Assembly (NCBI GenBank): GCA_016715105.1
Contig: JADKBO010000023.1
Location: forward strand, 1-64,000
Direction of reading: 5' to 3'
Length of the DNA stretch: 64,000 nucleotides
From: Saprospiraceae bacterium
Lineage (GTDB): Bacteria; Bacteroidota; Bacteroidia; Chitinophagales; Saprospiraceae
Part shown: piece by piece, positions 15,305 to 25,051 of the stretch
How the letters are laid out: every line of letters begins with the position of its first letter
Position numbering within the stretch: position 1 is the first letter of the stretch
Made by a program: the position numbers and the translations under genes
Notes under the pieces: model-generated
Seen by the model: only the letters and a program-made list of their open reading frames with translations
Told to the model about the DNA's origin: nothing
The model's database searches: none

Positions 15305-17440
15305 TTATGAAGGTTTTCCAACTTGTTTGAGACTCAAATTTATGCGATTACGTGGTAAATCCAAAGCGATAATTTTTACTGTGAAGCTTTGCCCAAGTTT
15401 TAAAACTTCTGCGGGGTCTGAAATGAAGGTATTTGATATTTCAGAAATGTGCAATAATCCATTTTCTTTGATGCCAATGTCAACAAAAGCCCCAAATTTG
15501 GTGATGTTGTTGACAATTCCCGGAAGCTCCAAACCAACGTAAAGGTCTTCGCTACTTTTTACCGTTTTTGAAAAAGAAAATGATTGGGCACTTCCACGCG
15601 GATCATGCCCTGGCATCTGTAACTCCTTGACAATGTCTTTTAAGGTGGGCATACCAAATTTATCATTGACATACTTTTCTAAAGGCACTTTGGCGATGAC
15701 TTCCTTTTTGCCAATGATTTCGTCTGTCTTTAAACCCAAATCTTTGGCTATTTGCTGCACCAGTTCGTATGATTCAGGATGCACGCCTGTATTATCCAAT
15801 GGACTTTTCCCAGCTCTAATACGAAGAAAACCAACACTTTGTTCATAGGCTTTAGGGCCAAGGCGCGGTACTTTCAAAAGCTCTTCCCGCTTTGAAAAAG
15901 CACCAAGTTTTGAACGATAATCCACAATGTTTTGTGCCAATGTAGGTCCCAGACCAGAAATGTATTGTAATAGATGGCTGCTGGCTGTGTTCAGGTCCAC
16001 TCCTACAAGATTGACTGCATGGATGACCGTTTGATCCAATCCCTCTTTGAGTTTTCCCTGATCTACATCGTGTTGATATTGTCCCACACCAATGGATTTT
16101 GCATCAATTTTCACCAATTCAGCCAATGGATCCATGAGCCGACGACCAATGCTGATTGACCCTCTTACTGTTGCATCCAAGTCTGGAAATTCATCTCGCC
16201 CTGTTTTTGATGCTGAATAAATAGACGCCCCACTTTCTGAAACCACAAAAACATCCACAGGTGTATTCAGTTGTTCAATTACTTGATCAACAAATGCTTT
16301 GGTCTCTCTGGAAGCAGTTCCATTTCCGATGGCAATGGCTTCAATTCCAAATTTTTCGATCAGATACTTCAATTGTTTTCCTGCTTGAACGCTCTCATTT
16401 TGAGGTGGATTGGGGTATATGGTTTCATGGTGGAGCAAATCAGCCGTTGCAGAAAGGCAAACCAACTTACATCCAGTCCGAAAACCAGGATCGAGGGCAA
16501 GGACCGATTTACTGCCCAAAGGAGCGGTTAATAATAGTTGTTTTAAGTTGCTGCAAAAAACGGAAATAGCTTCTTTGTCTGCTTTTTCTTTATAGTTGGA
16601 CAAAACTGCATTTTCAACAGAAGGTAAAAGCAATCTTTGAAGCCCATCCTTCACCGCTTCTTTGATGATATCAGCTGCTGGCCCAGAAGATTTCACACTT
16701 CGTTCTTGTATTTTATGAATCAATAGTTCTTCATCAGCGTCTACTTTCACACGGAGAAATCCCTCCTCTTTTCCTCTCAACATAGCCAAAAACCGATGGG
16801 AAGGACACTTAATCAATTGTTCAGAAAACTCAAAATAATCCTGATAATCAGTGGCGGCTTCTTTTTTCGTGCCGACCACTTTGCTGGTTATTTTACCAAA
16901 TCGAGTGTATTGATTGCGCAAATACTCTCTGTTATTTGGGTTTTCATTGACCCATTCTGCCATGATGTCTTTTGCTCCCGCAATTGCGTCGGCTACACTT
17001 TGGACATCTGCATTTAAAAATCTTTTTGCGTCATCCAGAGGATTGGATCTTTGCGCCATGATCAGTTTGGCAAGGCCTTCTAAACCCTTATCTTTGGCAA
17101 TATCTCCCCGTGTTTTCTTTCTTTTCTTGTAGGGAAGATAAAGGTCTTCCAAAACGACCTTGTCTTCACATTTGAGGATGGCTTGTTTTAATTCATCTGT
17201 CAAAAGACCACTTTCTGTAATGGCCGCAATGATTGTTTGTTTGCGTTCTTCCAAGGAATCCAGATCTTTTTTGGAATCGACAATTTTTGCAATATCCACT
17301 TCATCCAATTGGCCAGTGACTTCTTTTCGATACCTTGCCAAAAACGGGATGGTTGCCCCTTCCTCTGTTAATTTGATGACATTCACAACCGACTTATACG
17401 GTAAGCTCGTTTGTTGAGCTACTTTCTGTAATATATCCAA
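15305..17440 (-). CDS. tex: Tex family RNA-binding transcription accessory protein
   Basis: The 711-residue product covers the full Tex architecture: an N-terminal helical domain, a YqgF/RNase H-like fold (VLALDPGFRTGCKLVCLSA near 330), a helix-hairpin-helix region (LLQYISGLGPTLAQNIVDY near 500), and a C-terminal S1 RNA-binding domain (GIVNNITKFGAFVDIGIKEN from about 640). Tex proteins bind nucleic acid and act around transcription elongation, related to eukaryotic Spt6. Several shared stretches such as GNGTASRETKAFVD are intact. No obvious defects. Confidence 0.95.
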   Translation of the reverse strand: MDILQKVAQQTSLPYKSVVNVIKLTEEGATIPFLARYRKEVTGQLDEVDIAKIVDSKKDLDSLEERKQTIIAAITESGLLTDELKQAILKCEDKVVLEDLYLPYKKRKKTRGDIAKDKGLEGLAKLIMAQRSNPLDDAKRFLNADVQSVADAIAGAKDIMAEWVNENPNNREYLRNQYTRFGKITSKVVGTKKEAATDYQDYFEFSEQLIKCPSHRFLAMLRGKEEGFLRVKVDADEELLIHKIQERSVKSSGPAADIIKEAVKDGLQRLLLPSVENAVLSNYKEKADKEAISVFCSNLKQLLLTAPLGSKSVLALDPGFRTGCKLVCLSATADLLHHETIYPNPPQNESVQAGKQLKYLIEKFGIEAIAIGNGTASRETKAFVDQVIEQLNTPVDVFVVSESGASIYSASKTGRDEFPDLDATVRGSISIGRRLMDPLAELVKIDAKSIGVGQYQHDVDQGKLKEGLDQTVIHAVNLVGVDLNTASSHLLQYISGLGPTLAQNIVDYRSKLGAFSKREELLKVPRLGPKAYEQSVGFLRIRAGKSPLDNTGVHPESYELVQQIAKDLGLKTDEIIGKKEVIAKVPLEKYVNDKFGMPTLKDIVKELQMPGHDPRGSAQSFSFSKTVKSSEDLYVGLELPGIVNNITKFGAFVDIGIKENGLLHISEISNTFISDPAEVLKLGQSFTVKIIALDLPRNRINLSLKQVGKPS

Positions 17441-17575
17441 ATTTACTTATTTTAATTAAGGCACAATGATACGATAGTTCGTAAAAATGATGGTAAAAAG
17501 ATGAATTCGGTTTTCATTAATCGTCTTCGGTTTCCTTTTTTGAATCTTCCCACTCAATTCAAACAAGCTAGATAT

Positions 17576-17637
17576 TGGGCTAAAGCCCAGGTAGCAGGAG
17601 CATTCATTTGCCACAGGCTAAAGCCAGTGGCAAATGA
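17576..17637. repeat. Palindromic repeat (GGGCTAAAGCCC type)
   Basis: A TGGGCTAAAGCCCA palindrome (17576-17589) is followed by a perfect 11-bp inverted repeat TCATTTGCCAC/GTGGCAAATGA (17604-17614 and 17627-17637) whose loop contains GGCTAAAGCC. Such dispersed palindromes are frequent between genes in Bacteroidota. There is no coding sequence here. Confidence 0.6.
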
Positions 17638-17738
17638 GCAAGTTGTCAAGTAATATCATTAAACTTTAAAATTCCGGTATCCGTATCCGTCTGCATAAAA
17701 CTGGTGGCTAAGCCCGATTTCAGAGCTTTGTTTGCCAC

Positions 17739-18146
17739 ACAAAAGTTAGTGGCCACGAATTACGAAAAAACAAATATCATGAATCTTCCGACTTCCGGTA
17801 TCCGGTTTCCGGTTTCAGTCTGCCTTTAATATTGGAAAAAGGTTGCCAGAATTCACGAAAAAACAAAAGCTGGCAAGGCCAGTAGCTATAAGTAGCTTTC
17901 ATATTCCGGTCTTTCAGTTCTCGGATTTCCGATCTCCAAAAAAAGGTTGCTGACAATTCAAAACAAAAAGCTGGCGGCTCGTAGCTCGAAGCTCGTGGCT
18001 TTCCGGTTTCCGGTCTCCGATTTCCGATTTCCGTCCTCCGATTTCCGATTTCCGAAAAAAAGGTTGCCACGAATTCACGAAAAAAACAAAAAGCTGGCGG
18101 CTCGCGAAGCTCGAAGCTCGTGGCTTTCCGATTTCCGTCCTCCAAA
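17739..18146. repeat. Imperfect tandem repeat array, roughly 110-bp units
   Basis: About four units share an order of blocks: AAGGTTGCCACGAATTCACG, then AAAAAACAAAAAGCTGGC, then CTCGAAGCTCGTGGC and strings of TTCCGATTTCCG. Units begin near 17,745, 17,830, 17,940 and 18,055. Short frames crossing it are compositional artefacts. It fills the gap between tex and the DUF4296 gene. Possible roles are none or a recombination hot spot. Confidence 0.65.
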
Positions 18147-18149
18147 AAC

Positions 18150-18506
18150 TTATTGAGTTGCTTCCTCGTGTGCGTCTGACGTCTCCTTCAATTTCAGACT
18201 ATCCGTAACTTGGCTGTGGATGTCTTTGTATAATTCGGGATCTTGAGCAAGTTGGACCATCGTTGTATCAAAAAGGACTTTATCAAGTTTATGGATGGTG
18301 AAAATTTCGGTGATAAACATTTTGCGCATGGAATCCTGGTAAGTTTTTTCGTACTCCAACAAAGCTGCCTCTGCTATATAGACGTCGAGCAAAACACTCA
18401 CCAATTTTTCACGGGGAATTTCAAAATTGTAGGTGGGCGGCTTGTGTGTTTTCTTACAAGAAAGAAAACTCATTGCAAATATAAAAACCAATATGATTAA
18501 ACGCAT
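18150..18506 (-). CDS. DUF4296 lipoprotein
   Basis: The product is about 118 residues from the ATG at 18506, which begins directly with a lipoprotein signal (MRLIILVFIFAMSFLSC, lipobox FLSC); an alternative ATG at 18533 adds nine residues. The body fits the DUF4296 pattern: EKLVSVLLDVYIAEAALLEY near 30 and IFTIHKLDKVLFDTTMVQLA further on. These are small helical outer-envelope lipoproteins found only in Bacteroidota, with unknown function. It lies 11 bases downstream of the SixA-like gene on the same strand, suggesting a two-gene operon. Confidence 0.8.
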   Translation of the reverse strand: MRLIILVFIFAMSFLSCKKTHKPPTYNFEIPREKLVSVLLDVYIAEAALLEYEKTYQDSMRKMFITEIFTIHKLDKVLFDTTMVQLAQDPELYKDIHSQVTDSLKLKETSDAHEEATQ

Positions 18507-18544
18507 AAAAGAAGAATTACCATCAAAACGCAAAGGTAGGACAA

Positions 18545-19039
18545 TTAATCTTCCATTTTAGGATAAATATAGGAAATAAGGGTAATGTCATGGGCTTCAA
18601 TATTATGCCATGAACTGACATTTGCCTCCATGATCAGTATACCTGCCGTGGCAATGTCGTGAATATTTGCTTCACAAACGATGTTGGCAAAATAAGTAAT
18701 GCCCGGGTTATGAGCAAATAAACAAACATGATCATATTGATCGTCAATACCATTGATACATGACATCAAGTCTTCAATATCGGCATGATATAAATTTTTC
18801 TCTACCTTGAAATGCTCTGAGGGTGTGTTGAATACTTTTGAAAATAAAATAGCGGTATCATAGGCCCTTTTAGCAGATGATGTGACTAATAATTGTGGTA
18901 TTTCAAATTGCTCCAATATCCGAGTAGCCATAATAGGTGCATCTTGTTCACCTCTATGATTGAGTGGCCTTTCGTGGTCATTGATACCAGTGTATTCCCA
19001 AGAAGATTTGGCATGGCGAACCAAATATATTTTCTTCAT
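18545..19039 (-). CDS. Phosphohistidine phosphatase SixA-like
   Basis: The 164-residue product belongs to the histidine phosphatase superfamily. The catalytic RHA motif is in MKKIYLVRHAKSSWEY (His9), the Arg/Glu environment in HERPLNHRGEQDA, and the second catalytic His in CLFAHNPGITYFAN near 115. The short length and motifs fit SixA, which dephosphorylates phosphohistidine on signalling proteins such as ArcB or PTS components. The real substrate here is unknown. It is the first gene of a pair with the DUF4296 gene. Confidence 0.88.
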   Translation of the reverse strand: MKKIYLVRHAKSSWEYTGINDHERPLNHRGEQDAPIMATRILEQFEIPQLLVTSSAKRAYDTAILFSKVFNTPSEHFKVEKNLYHADIEDLMSCINGIDDQYDHVCLFAHNPGITYFANIVCEANIHDIATAGILIMEANVSSWHNIEAHDITLISYIYPKMED

Positions 19040-19500
19040 TGTTTGAATAAGTAATCATGAAAAAGCTGCTAAACTAGTTAAAATTTATAATTCAAATAAA
19101 AATATTTTGCCATTTACAGCGAATCCCAATGGCATTGACTTTTTCTAAAAATGAAAAATAAAAGCATTTAAAAGAACTCCTCCACAAAATTTAATAACAA
19201 CTTCTCGCTAATTTTCAAATTCTTACTAAAAGAATATTCCATTATTTTATTATGCTTGATTTGTGTTCAATACCTCTACATCATTAGATCTTAAAAAAAG
19301 ACTGTTGCGGCAACTTGATAGTTTTTCAACTCAATATTTTACTAAAAACACCACCATTCATTGCAATAGAGCGTGCCATCAACAAAAAAACTACAACCAT
19401 ATCCTAACTTATTTAATAGTTAATGAACCATTGTGGAGTAGTTATCCAAATAAAAAACAACACTTGAAAGTCAAATCTTAGACGGGCATCTTGGTCATCA
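19040..19500. other. Gene-free intergenic stretch
   Basis: This gap between the divergent SixA-like gene and the SWIM gene holds no convincing frame, tRNA or repeat. A short plus-strand frame at 19263 has unnatural composition and no start context. Confidence 0.5.
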
Positions 19501-19525
19501 TTGAGGAAAAACATATTAAATTCAG

Positions 19526-19533
19526 TATCTTTG
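19526..19533 (+). promoter_or_regulatory. -7 box deciding the start of the SWIM gene
   Basis: TATCTTTG matches TAnnTTTG, with a TTG 22 bases upstream. Transcription would start near 19540, after the in-frame TTG at 19501, so translation must begin at the ATG at 19555. Confidence 0.5.
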
Positions 19534-19554
19534 AGAAAATTCTCAATTCTGCTC

Positions 19555-21165
19555 ATGTCCAAATCAAGCGATCTAATCAATTCATTAGACCTACTTTTCT
19601 CACCTGAACTGTATGAAGCAGGAGAAAATCTCTTCGTGGAAAAATCAGTTTTGGAAATCAATAAGATGGACAATGACTTTTACACGGTTTATGTAAAAGA
19701 TGGTGGTTTATACGAGGTTGAAATTCAAAAGCCATTCAAAAAAAATCAAAAAGTAGTTTGTGATTGCGTTTTTTTTGTGAATAATAAGGCTTGCAAACAC
19801 GTGGTTGCCTCCTTACTTGCCATCAAAGAATTGAAACTTGAGGCCCACCCCAAAGGACAGAAAGATAAGAAACCTAGATCACTGAGTATCAATAACATAC
19901 TCAACAGTGTTACTGGCGACGAACTCCTCCTTTTTGTGAAAAGTTATGCCCAAAAAGACAAAAAATTTCTCAGCGCGCTCAAAATCAACTTTGCGCGTAA
20001 AGTAGAACTTGAGCATAATGAAGACAAGTATAAATTATTGTTGGACGGTTTCGTGAGACCTATCACAGGTGTAAACGGAGGTTTGACCAAAACGGAGTTG
20101 AAAAACTATTTCATTGTCATTGAGGATTTGTTGGCACAAGCAGAGGATGCTTTGGTTTTAAGGCAATACTTGGAAGTGTTTTACATCGTGAAAGCTGCTA
20201 TCGTCAAAACCAGTTATGTCCTCAAGAATTACAAAGCAATGGTTTTTGATGAATTACTGGAGGTCGCACATCGATTTCACAGAGTACTGGGACACCTCTT
20301 GGAAAGTGAAATCAGCCCCGAATTGCGAGAATCTCTCCAAGTGTTTTTCAAGGAATTATTGGGCCTCTCGTATTATGAAATCATTTACCCTACCAATGAT
20401 GCACTCAGCCTGGCCATCAGACAAAAAATATTAACTGTTGATGAAGCTTTAGAGTTTGTAAATCATCGGATAGATCAGTCCAAAAATGAAGTGGAAATCG
20501 GCATTCTATATGCAGTCGCAATGAAAGCTAAAGGTGAGCCCATTGAAATTTTGAGAAAATATATGCAATACATCGACAAGATCATTGATCAGTTACAGTT
20601 GATGAATGCCACTGATATTGCATTGGAATTACTCAAAAAGAACCAAACGACTCACAAAGACCATATACTAGCCAGAAAATATGCACAGCTACAATTAAAA
20701 GTATCTGGGGAATCGGTTTTGCCTTCTATTGCGCAACTTTATATCAACACCAAGGATCTGAAAATTATTGACGCCATTGATGATTACAATCCTGCGCTTA
20801 GAGAGAAGTTTATCAGCTTATTGGCTGAAAATGAGCATTTTGAAGAATTCAAAAAAAGTATTCATTACCCTTATTTGCTTTTCAAAACTGCATCTTGGGA
20901 TGATTTATTGACTTACCTCAACCAAAATCCATCGTTTGATTTGCTCAAAAGTTTTGACAAGGAACTTTATCAAATAAGACCCAACTTGGTGACCTTATTG
21001 TATGAAAATTTGCTTCATGAATATTTGGAAAGCCACGTTGGTGAAGTCTCTAATAGTTTTGTCAATGCCATATATTCTCACTTGTATTCCATCGGAGCTC
21101 CAAAAATTGTGAATAAAATGCGGGAAATGATTGAAACACATTTTGGCCACAGATCAAGTAAATAA
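19555..21165 (+). CDS. SWIM zinc-finger domain protein
   Basis: From the ATG at 19555 the product has 536 residues. A SWIM zinc finger is seen near residues 70-85 as CDCVFFVNNKACKH (CxC...CxH), a fold that binds nucleic acid or protein. The rest is helical and TPR/HEAT-like, without catalytic motifs. SWIM proteins in bacteria often accompany SNF2-like helicases, but none lies here; the gene is followed 17 bases later by mnmD on the same strand. A TAnnTTTG box just upstream supports the chosen start. Function unknown. Confidence 0.8.
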   Translation: MSKSSDLINSLDLLFSPELYEAGENLFVEKSVLEINKMDNDFYTVYVKDGGLYEVEIQKPFKKNQKVVCDCVFFVNNKACKHVVASLLAIKELKLEAHPKGQKDKKPRSLSINNILNSVTGDELLLFVKSYAQKDKKFLSALKINFARKVELEHNEDKYKLLLDGFVRPITGVNGGLTKTELKNYFIVIEDLLAQAEDALVLRQYLEVFYIVKAAIVKTSYVLKNYKAMVFDELLEVAHRFHRVLGHLLESEISPELRESLQVFFKELLGLSYYEIIYPTNDALSLAIRQKILTVDEALEFVNHRIDQSKNEVEIGILYAVAMKAKGEPIEILRKYMQYIDKIIDQLQLMNATDIALELLKKNQTTHKDHILARKYAQLQLKVSGESVLPSIAQLYINTKDLKIIDAIDDYNPALREKFISLLAENEHFEEFKKSIHYPYLLFKTASWDDLLTYLNQNPSFDLLKSFDKELYQIRPNLVTLLYENLLHEYLESHVGEVSNSFVNAIYSHLYSIGAPKIVNKMREMIETHFGHRSSK

Positions 21166-21182
21166 ACTTTGAATATTTTCCA

Positions 21183-21848
21183 ATGGCAAAAATCATCTTG
21201 TCAGACGATGGGTCTCACACCCTTTTTTCAGAGCAATTTCAAGTTACTTACCATTCACATCATGGAAGCTTGCAAGAAAGTAATACCATATTCATCAATG
21301 CAGGTTTGAGGTATCTGATGGAAAAAGGCCATGAATCCATCCGTATTTTCGAGATGGGTTTTGGTTCAGGTCTCAACGCTTTGCTTTCCTATCTATTTGG
21401 TAAAGAAGAAGTTATAGAAATAAATTACACTGGTATAGAGGCTTACCCCCTTGATTTGGAGACAGCACAAAAGCTCAATTATGTAGAGATACTTGGACTA
21501 GATACGAAATCTAAAAAGGTTTTTGAAGATATGCATCGACTTGCAAGTTTTGCTGAAGCATCATTTCAATTCAATAAAATCATCGATCGCATAGAAGATA
21601 CCAGCATTCAAACCCAATTTGATGTCGTTTTTTACGACGCTTTTTCTCCAGACAGTCAAGCAAATTTATGGGAAGAGGAATTGATGTCAAAAATGTATAA
21701 TGCGCTCAATCCCGGTGGAATTTTAGTTACTTATTGTGCAAAGGGAGCTTTCAAAAGGGCATTAAAAAGTTGCGGTTTTATTGTAGAAGCACTTCCAGGT
21801 CCCAAAGGAAAACGAGAAATTACCAGAGCAATAAAACCGCTTTTATAA
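21183..21848 (+). CDS. mnmD: tRNA mnm5s2U34 methyltransferase MnmD
   Basis: The 221-residue product is the stand-alone methyltransferase domain of MnmC, which methylates nm5s2U to mnm5s2U at the tRNA wobble base using S-adenosylmethionine. Seen motifs: DDGSHTLFSEQFQVTYHSHH at the N-terminus (substrate-loop region), FEMGFGSGLNALLSY (SAM-binding motif I), and FYDAFSPDSQANLWEEELM (motif IV, DAFSP). The C-terminus GPKGKREITRA is also typical. The FAD domain of MnmC is absent, as in most Bacteroidota. Follows the SWIM gene closely. Confidence 0.93.
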   Translation: MAKIILSDDGSHTLFSEQFQVTYHSHHGSLQESNTIFINAGLRYLMEKGHESIRIFEMGFGSGLNALLSYLFGKEEVIEINYTGIEAYPLDLETAQKLNYVEILGLDTKSKKVFEDMHRLASFAEASFQFNKIIDRIEDTSIQTQFDVVFYDAFSPDSQANLWEEELMSKMYNALNPGGILVTYCAKGAFKRALKSCGFIVEALPGPKGKREITRAIKPLL

Positions 21849-21857
21849 AAGGGAAGT

Positions 21858-22463
21858 TTATTTTTTCTTAAATATCATTTGATCCTGATTTCCTTCAAAA
21901 TTAAATTTTAGAATCAACAGATTACCCTTCAATTCATAATTCGTTGTTGCAGACATATTTGCCCAATAGTTGGCTTCATATATCAAATCATCAGGAGTTC
22001 CGCCAATCTTCGTAGTCCCAAAGCTTGAAATACTTACCTGACCTTTTTGATCCCTGCTAGATTTTACTTCATAAGCGCCTCCATAAAAATTGATAGATGC
22101 CTTTCCATTTACTTTGAAAGCCGTTTCTGTATCTCCAAAGCTAGCATCAATTTCATACTTATGCTTTTTTACCGGACTTGTTAAGCTGATATTGTCTTGT
22201 TTTTGGTAACCAAGAAATTCATAATCACCTTGAAGGATTTCTTTATCGATGCCACATGCTCCTTTCACAGCACTGATTCCAACACAAGAAGCAGCACAAG
22301 CATTGCTGTAAGTTACGCCGTCACAACCACAAACTGGGTCGTAATTTTGAGGACAAAAACAGTCAGGATTTTCTTTGGCCACGCAATCTTGTTCCTCTTC
22401 ACAACCAATGGCAAAAAGCGCCAGAGCTACCACAAAAAGTATTTTTATTTTATTTAAATTCAT
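21858..22463 (-). CDS. Kazal-type lipoprotein, copy 1
   Basis: The product has 201 residues from the ATG at 22463, which opens a lipoprotein signal (MNLNKIKILFVVALALFAIGC). Then comes a Cys-rich module like Kazal inhibitor or follistatin domains: CFCPQNYDPVCGCDGVTY and NACAASCVGISAVKGACG. Kazal domains inhibit serine proteases in animals; in bacteria they occur in Bacteroidota surface proteins. The C-terminal 110 residues are beta-rich, possibly lipocalin-like. It is a tandem paralogue of the next gene (same order, similar ends in FKKK). Target unknown. Confidence 0.85.
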   Translation of the reverse strand: MNLNKIKILFVVALALFAIGCEEEQDCVAKENPDCFCPQNYDPVCGCDGVTYSNACAASCVGISAVKGACGIDKEILQGDYEFLGYQKQDNISLTSPVKKHKYEIDASFGDTETAFKVNGKASINFYGGAYEVKSSRDQKGQVSISSFGTTKIGGTPDDLIYEANYWANMSATTNYELKGNLLILKFNFEGNQDQMIFKKK

Positions 22464-22536
22464 GTGTTTATTTTTTTTTGAAAGACGTTTCATTCCTAAT
22501 TAAAGGTTTGTTCCAAACAATAATTTTCGCAGATAT

Positions 22537-23130
22537 TTATCTTTTCTTGAAGACCATGACATCGCTGCCATTGTTATAATCATAAGTGATCAATAATAAG
22601 TTGTTTTGGATGGTGTAGTTTTTTGCGTTATCCAACCTGTTGATAAAATTGGTTTCAAATGTACTCGCAGCTGGACTACCACCGACTTCTGTCATGATAT
22701 TCAACTCAACAACTAGTGGACCTGTTTCATTCAAACTACCTAAAACCTCAAAATTGCCTGCATACATGTTGATCGCTGATCTTCCGCTCACTTCTTTTTT
22801 ACCACTTCCATCTTTGAACTCAACAAACACATCAAATTCATGTTTTTTCTCAGGAATGGATAGATTCACTTTATCCAAGGACTTGTAACCCAAAAAATCA
22901 TATGTTCCGTTGAGGATATTTTTATCAATATTACATTCACCTTTTACTGCAGAAATTCCTGCACAAGCGGCAGCACATGCATTTCCATAGGTTTTGCCAT
23001 CACAACCGCATACTGGGTCATACTGCAAAGTACAAACGCAATCTTCATTTTCTTTAGGAACGCAATCTTCATTGGAGTTGTCACAAGCAAACAGAGCCAA
23101 GCAAGCAAATAAAAGCAATGATTTCTTCAT
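22537..23130 (-). CDS. Kazal-type lipoprotein, copy 2
   Basis: The 197-residue paralogue of the downstream gene has signal MKKSLLLFACLALFAC with lipobox Cys, then CVCTLQYDPVCGCDGKTY and NACAAACAGISAVKGEC. The two genes share the NIDKNILNGTYDFLGYKS-type linker and a beta-rich C-domain, but differ widely in sequence, so the duplication is old. They are 74 bases apart on the same strand. Likely on the cell surface; protease inhibition is inference. Confidence 0.85.
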   Translation of the reverse strand: MKKSLLLFACLALFACDNSNEDCVPKENEDCVCTLQYDPVCGCDGKTYGNACAAACAGISAVKGECNIDKNILNGTYDFLGYKSLDKVNLSIPEKKHEFDVFVEFKDGSGKKEVSGRSAINMYAGNFEVLGSLNETGPLVVELNIMTEVGGSPAASTFETNFINRLDNAKNYTIQNNLLLITYDYNNGSDVMVFKKR

Positions 23131-23246
23131 CCGTGTATCTTTATTTTATTCTAAAGACGAAGTCAGGGCAATTAAAGTTTGCTCTAAACTTTAAAATTTT
23201 AGAAAATAGCTTTTGTAAAAAATTCAGAAAATGTTTTAATCTGGCT

Positions 23247-25037
23247 TTAATCCAGTTTTAACACGTCTAAGAAAGTTTTCTGAGGAACTTCAACAGTACC
23301 AATCTGTCTCATTTTCTTCTTACCTTCTTTCTGCTTTTCCAATAATTTTCGCTTTCTGGAAATGTCTCCACCATAACACTTGGCGGTTACGTCTTTGCGC
23401 ATCGCGGAAATTGTTTCTCTTGCAATGATCTTTGCACCGACAGATGCTTGGATGGCGATCACAAACTGTTGTCTTGGGAGCAACTCCTTGAGCCTGGAGC
23501 AAATTTTTCTGCCAAGTGATTCTGCCTTTAGCTTATGCACCAAAGAAGATAAAGCATCCACGGGTTCACCATTGAGCCTTATGTCTAGTTTCACCAAATC
23601 AGAAGCCCGGTAATCTATAGGTGTATAGTCAAACGAAGCATAACCCCGAGAAATAGATTTGAGTCTATCATAAAAATCAAAAACGATTTCCGCGAGTGGT
23701 AATTCAAATGAAAGTTCCACTCTTTCGGTTGTCAGATAAGTTTGCTTGGTGAGTAAACCTCTTTTTTCAATGCAAAGCGTCATGATTGCGCCAATGTATT
23801 CTGGCTTTGTGATCACTTGAGCCCTGATGTATGGCTCCTCAACCTTCTCCAACATGGTAGGATCTGGTAACTCATTGGGCGTATTGATCCTTCTTTTGCC
23901 TTCTCTTTTGGTGTAGGCAAAGTAAGATACGTTGGGCACTGTGGTAATGACTTCCTGATTGAATTCTCTTGAAAGACGTTCCTGAATAATTTCTAAGTGC
24001 AACATGCCCAAAAATCCACATCTGAATCCAAAACCGAGCGCAATAGAAGTCTCTGGTTCAAAAACCAATGAAGCATCATTGAGCTGCAATTTTTCTAAAC
24101 TGTCACGTAAATCTTCAAAATCGTCGTTATCAATCGGATAAATACCGGCAAAAACCATTGGTTTTACGTCTTCAAATCCATGAATTGCCTCTAAGCAAGG
24201 ATTACTCAAAGTAGTAACAGTATCACCAACTTTGATCTCTTTACTTTCTTTTATGCCTGTGATGATGTATCCAACATTTCCAGCGCTGATTTTATCTTTT
24301 GGTATTTGGGTCATCTGTAAGATGCCAATTTCCTCTGCGACATATTCATTACCCGTGTTGATAAATCTTACTTTCTCACCCTTGGAAATGGTACCATTCA
24401 TGACCCTGAAATAAGCAACAACGCCTCTGAAAGGATTGAACATACTGTCAAAAATGAGTGCTTGTACCGGAGCCTTGGGGTCACCTTTTGGAGCAGGAAC
24501 TCTATTTACGATTGCGTCCATGATGTCTTGGATACCAATACCAGTTTTTCCAGAAGCCAGAACGATATCGCCTCTTTTGCAGCCTATCAAATCTATTACC
24601 TGATCTGCAACTTCCTCAATCATAGCGGTTTGCATATCGACCTTGTTGAGAATTGGGATAATCTCCAAGTTGTGCTCAATGGCCAAATAAAGGTTTGATA
24701 TCGTTTGTGCTTGAATACCTTGAGTTGCATCTACGAGCAAAAGGGCACCTTCACAAGCAGCTATAGATCTGGAGACTTCATAAGAAAAATCCACGTGACC
24801 TGGCGTGTCTATGAGGTTGAATGTATACTCCTCGCCATCTGAATGTTTATAGTACATTTGAATGGCATGACTTTTTATGGTAATACCACGCTCACGTTCT
24901 AGATCCATATTGTCTAATGCTTGCGCAACCATGTCTCTTGCGGAGATGGTTTTGGTAAATTCCAGTAGTCTATCTGACAGTGTACTCTTGCCATGGTCAA
25001 TATGGGCAATGACACAAAAATTTCTGATGTTTTTCAT
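23247..25037 (-). CDS. lepA: Elongation factor 4 (LepA)
   Basis: A translational GTPase acting on the ribosome. From the ATG at 25037 the product has 596 residues, normal for LepA. Motifs: G1 AHIDHGKSTLSDRLL at residues 8-22, G3 DTPGHVDF, G4 NKVDMQ, the EF-G-like domain III, and the LepA-specific C-terminal domain (ASVGAKIIARETISAMRKDV; CYGGDISRKRKLLEKQKEGK). A TTG nine bases earlier is a less likely start. A TATCTTTG box on the minus strand lies only six bases before the ATG, so the mRNA could be nearly leaderless. Confidence 0.97.
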   Translation of the reverse strand: MKNIRNFCVIAHIDHGKSTLSDRLLEFTKTISARDMVAQALDNMDLERERGITIKSHAIQMYYKHSDGEEYTFNLIDTPGHVDFSYEVSRSIAACEGALLLVDATQGIQAQTISNLYLAIEHNLEIIPILNKVDMQTAMIEEVADQVIDLIGCKRGDIVLASGKTGIGIQDIMDAIVNRVPAPKGDPKAPVQALIFDSMFNPFRGVVAYFRVMNGTISKGEKVRFINTGNEYVAEEIGILQMTQIPKDKISAGNVGYIITGIKESKEIKVGDTVTTLSNPCLEAIHGFEDVKPMVFAGIYPIDNDDFEDLRDSLEKLQLNDASLVFEPETSIALGFGFRCGFLGMLHLEIIQERLSREFNQEVITTVPNVSYFAYTKREGKRRINTPNELPDPTMLEKVEEPYIRAQVITKPEYIGAIMTLCIEKRGLLTKQTYLTTERVELSFELPLAEIVFDFYDRLKSISRGYASFDYTPIDYRASDLVKLDIRLNGEPVDALSSLVHKLKAESLGRKICSRLKELLPRQQFVIAIQASVGAKIIARETISAMRKDVTAKCYGGDISRKRKLLEKQKEGKKKMRQIGTVEVPQKTFLDVLKLD

Positions 25038-25043
25038 GGGCGG

Positions 25044-25051
25044 CAAAGATA
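25044..25051 (-). promoter_or_regulatory. -7 box directly before lepA
   Basis: On the minus strand TATCTTTG is followed by CCGCCC and the lepA ATG. If used, the transcript would begin at or next to the start codon. Could also be chance. Confidence 0.3.

Noticed and set aside
17777..18156. Frames on both strands through the tandem repeats
   Set aside because: Their residues follow the DNA repeat units (strings of SDFRFP or GNRRPE type), so they are compositional artefacts.
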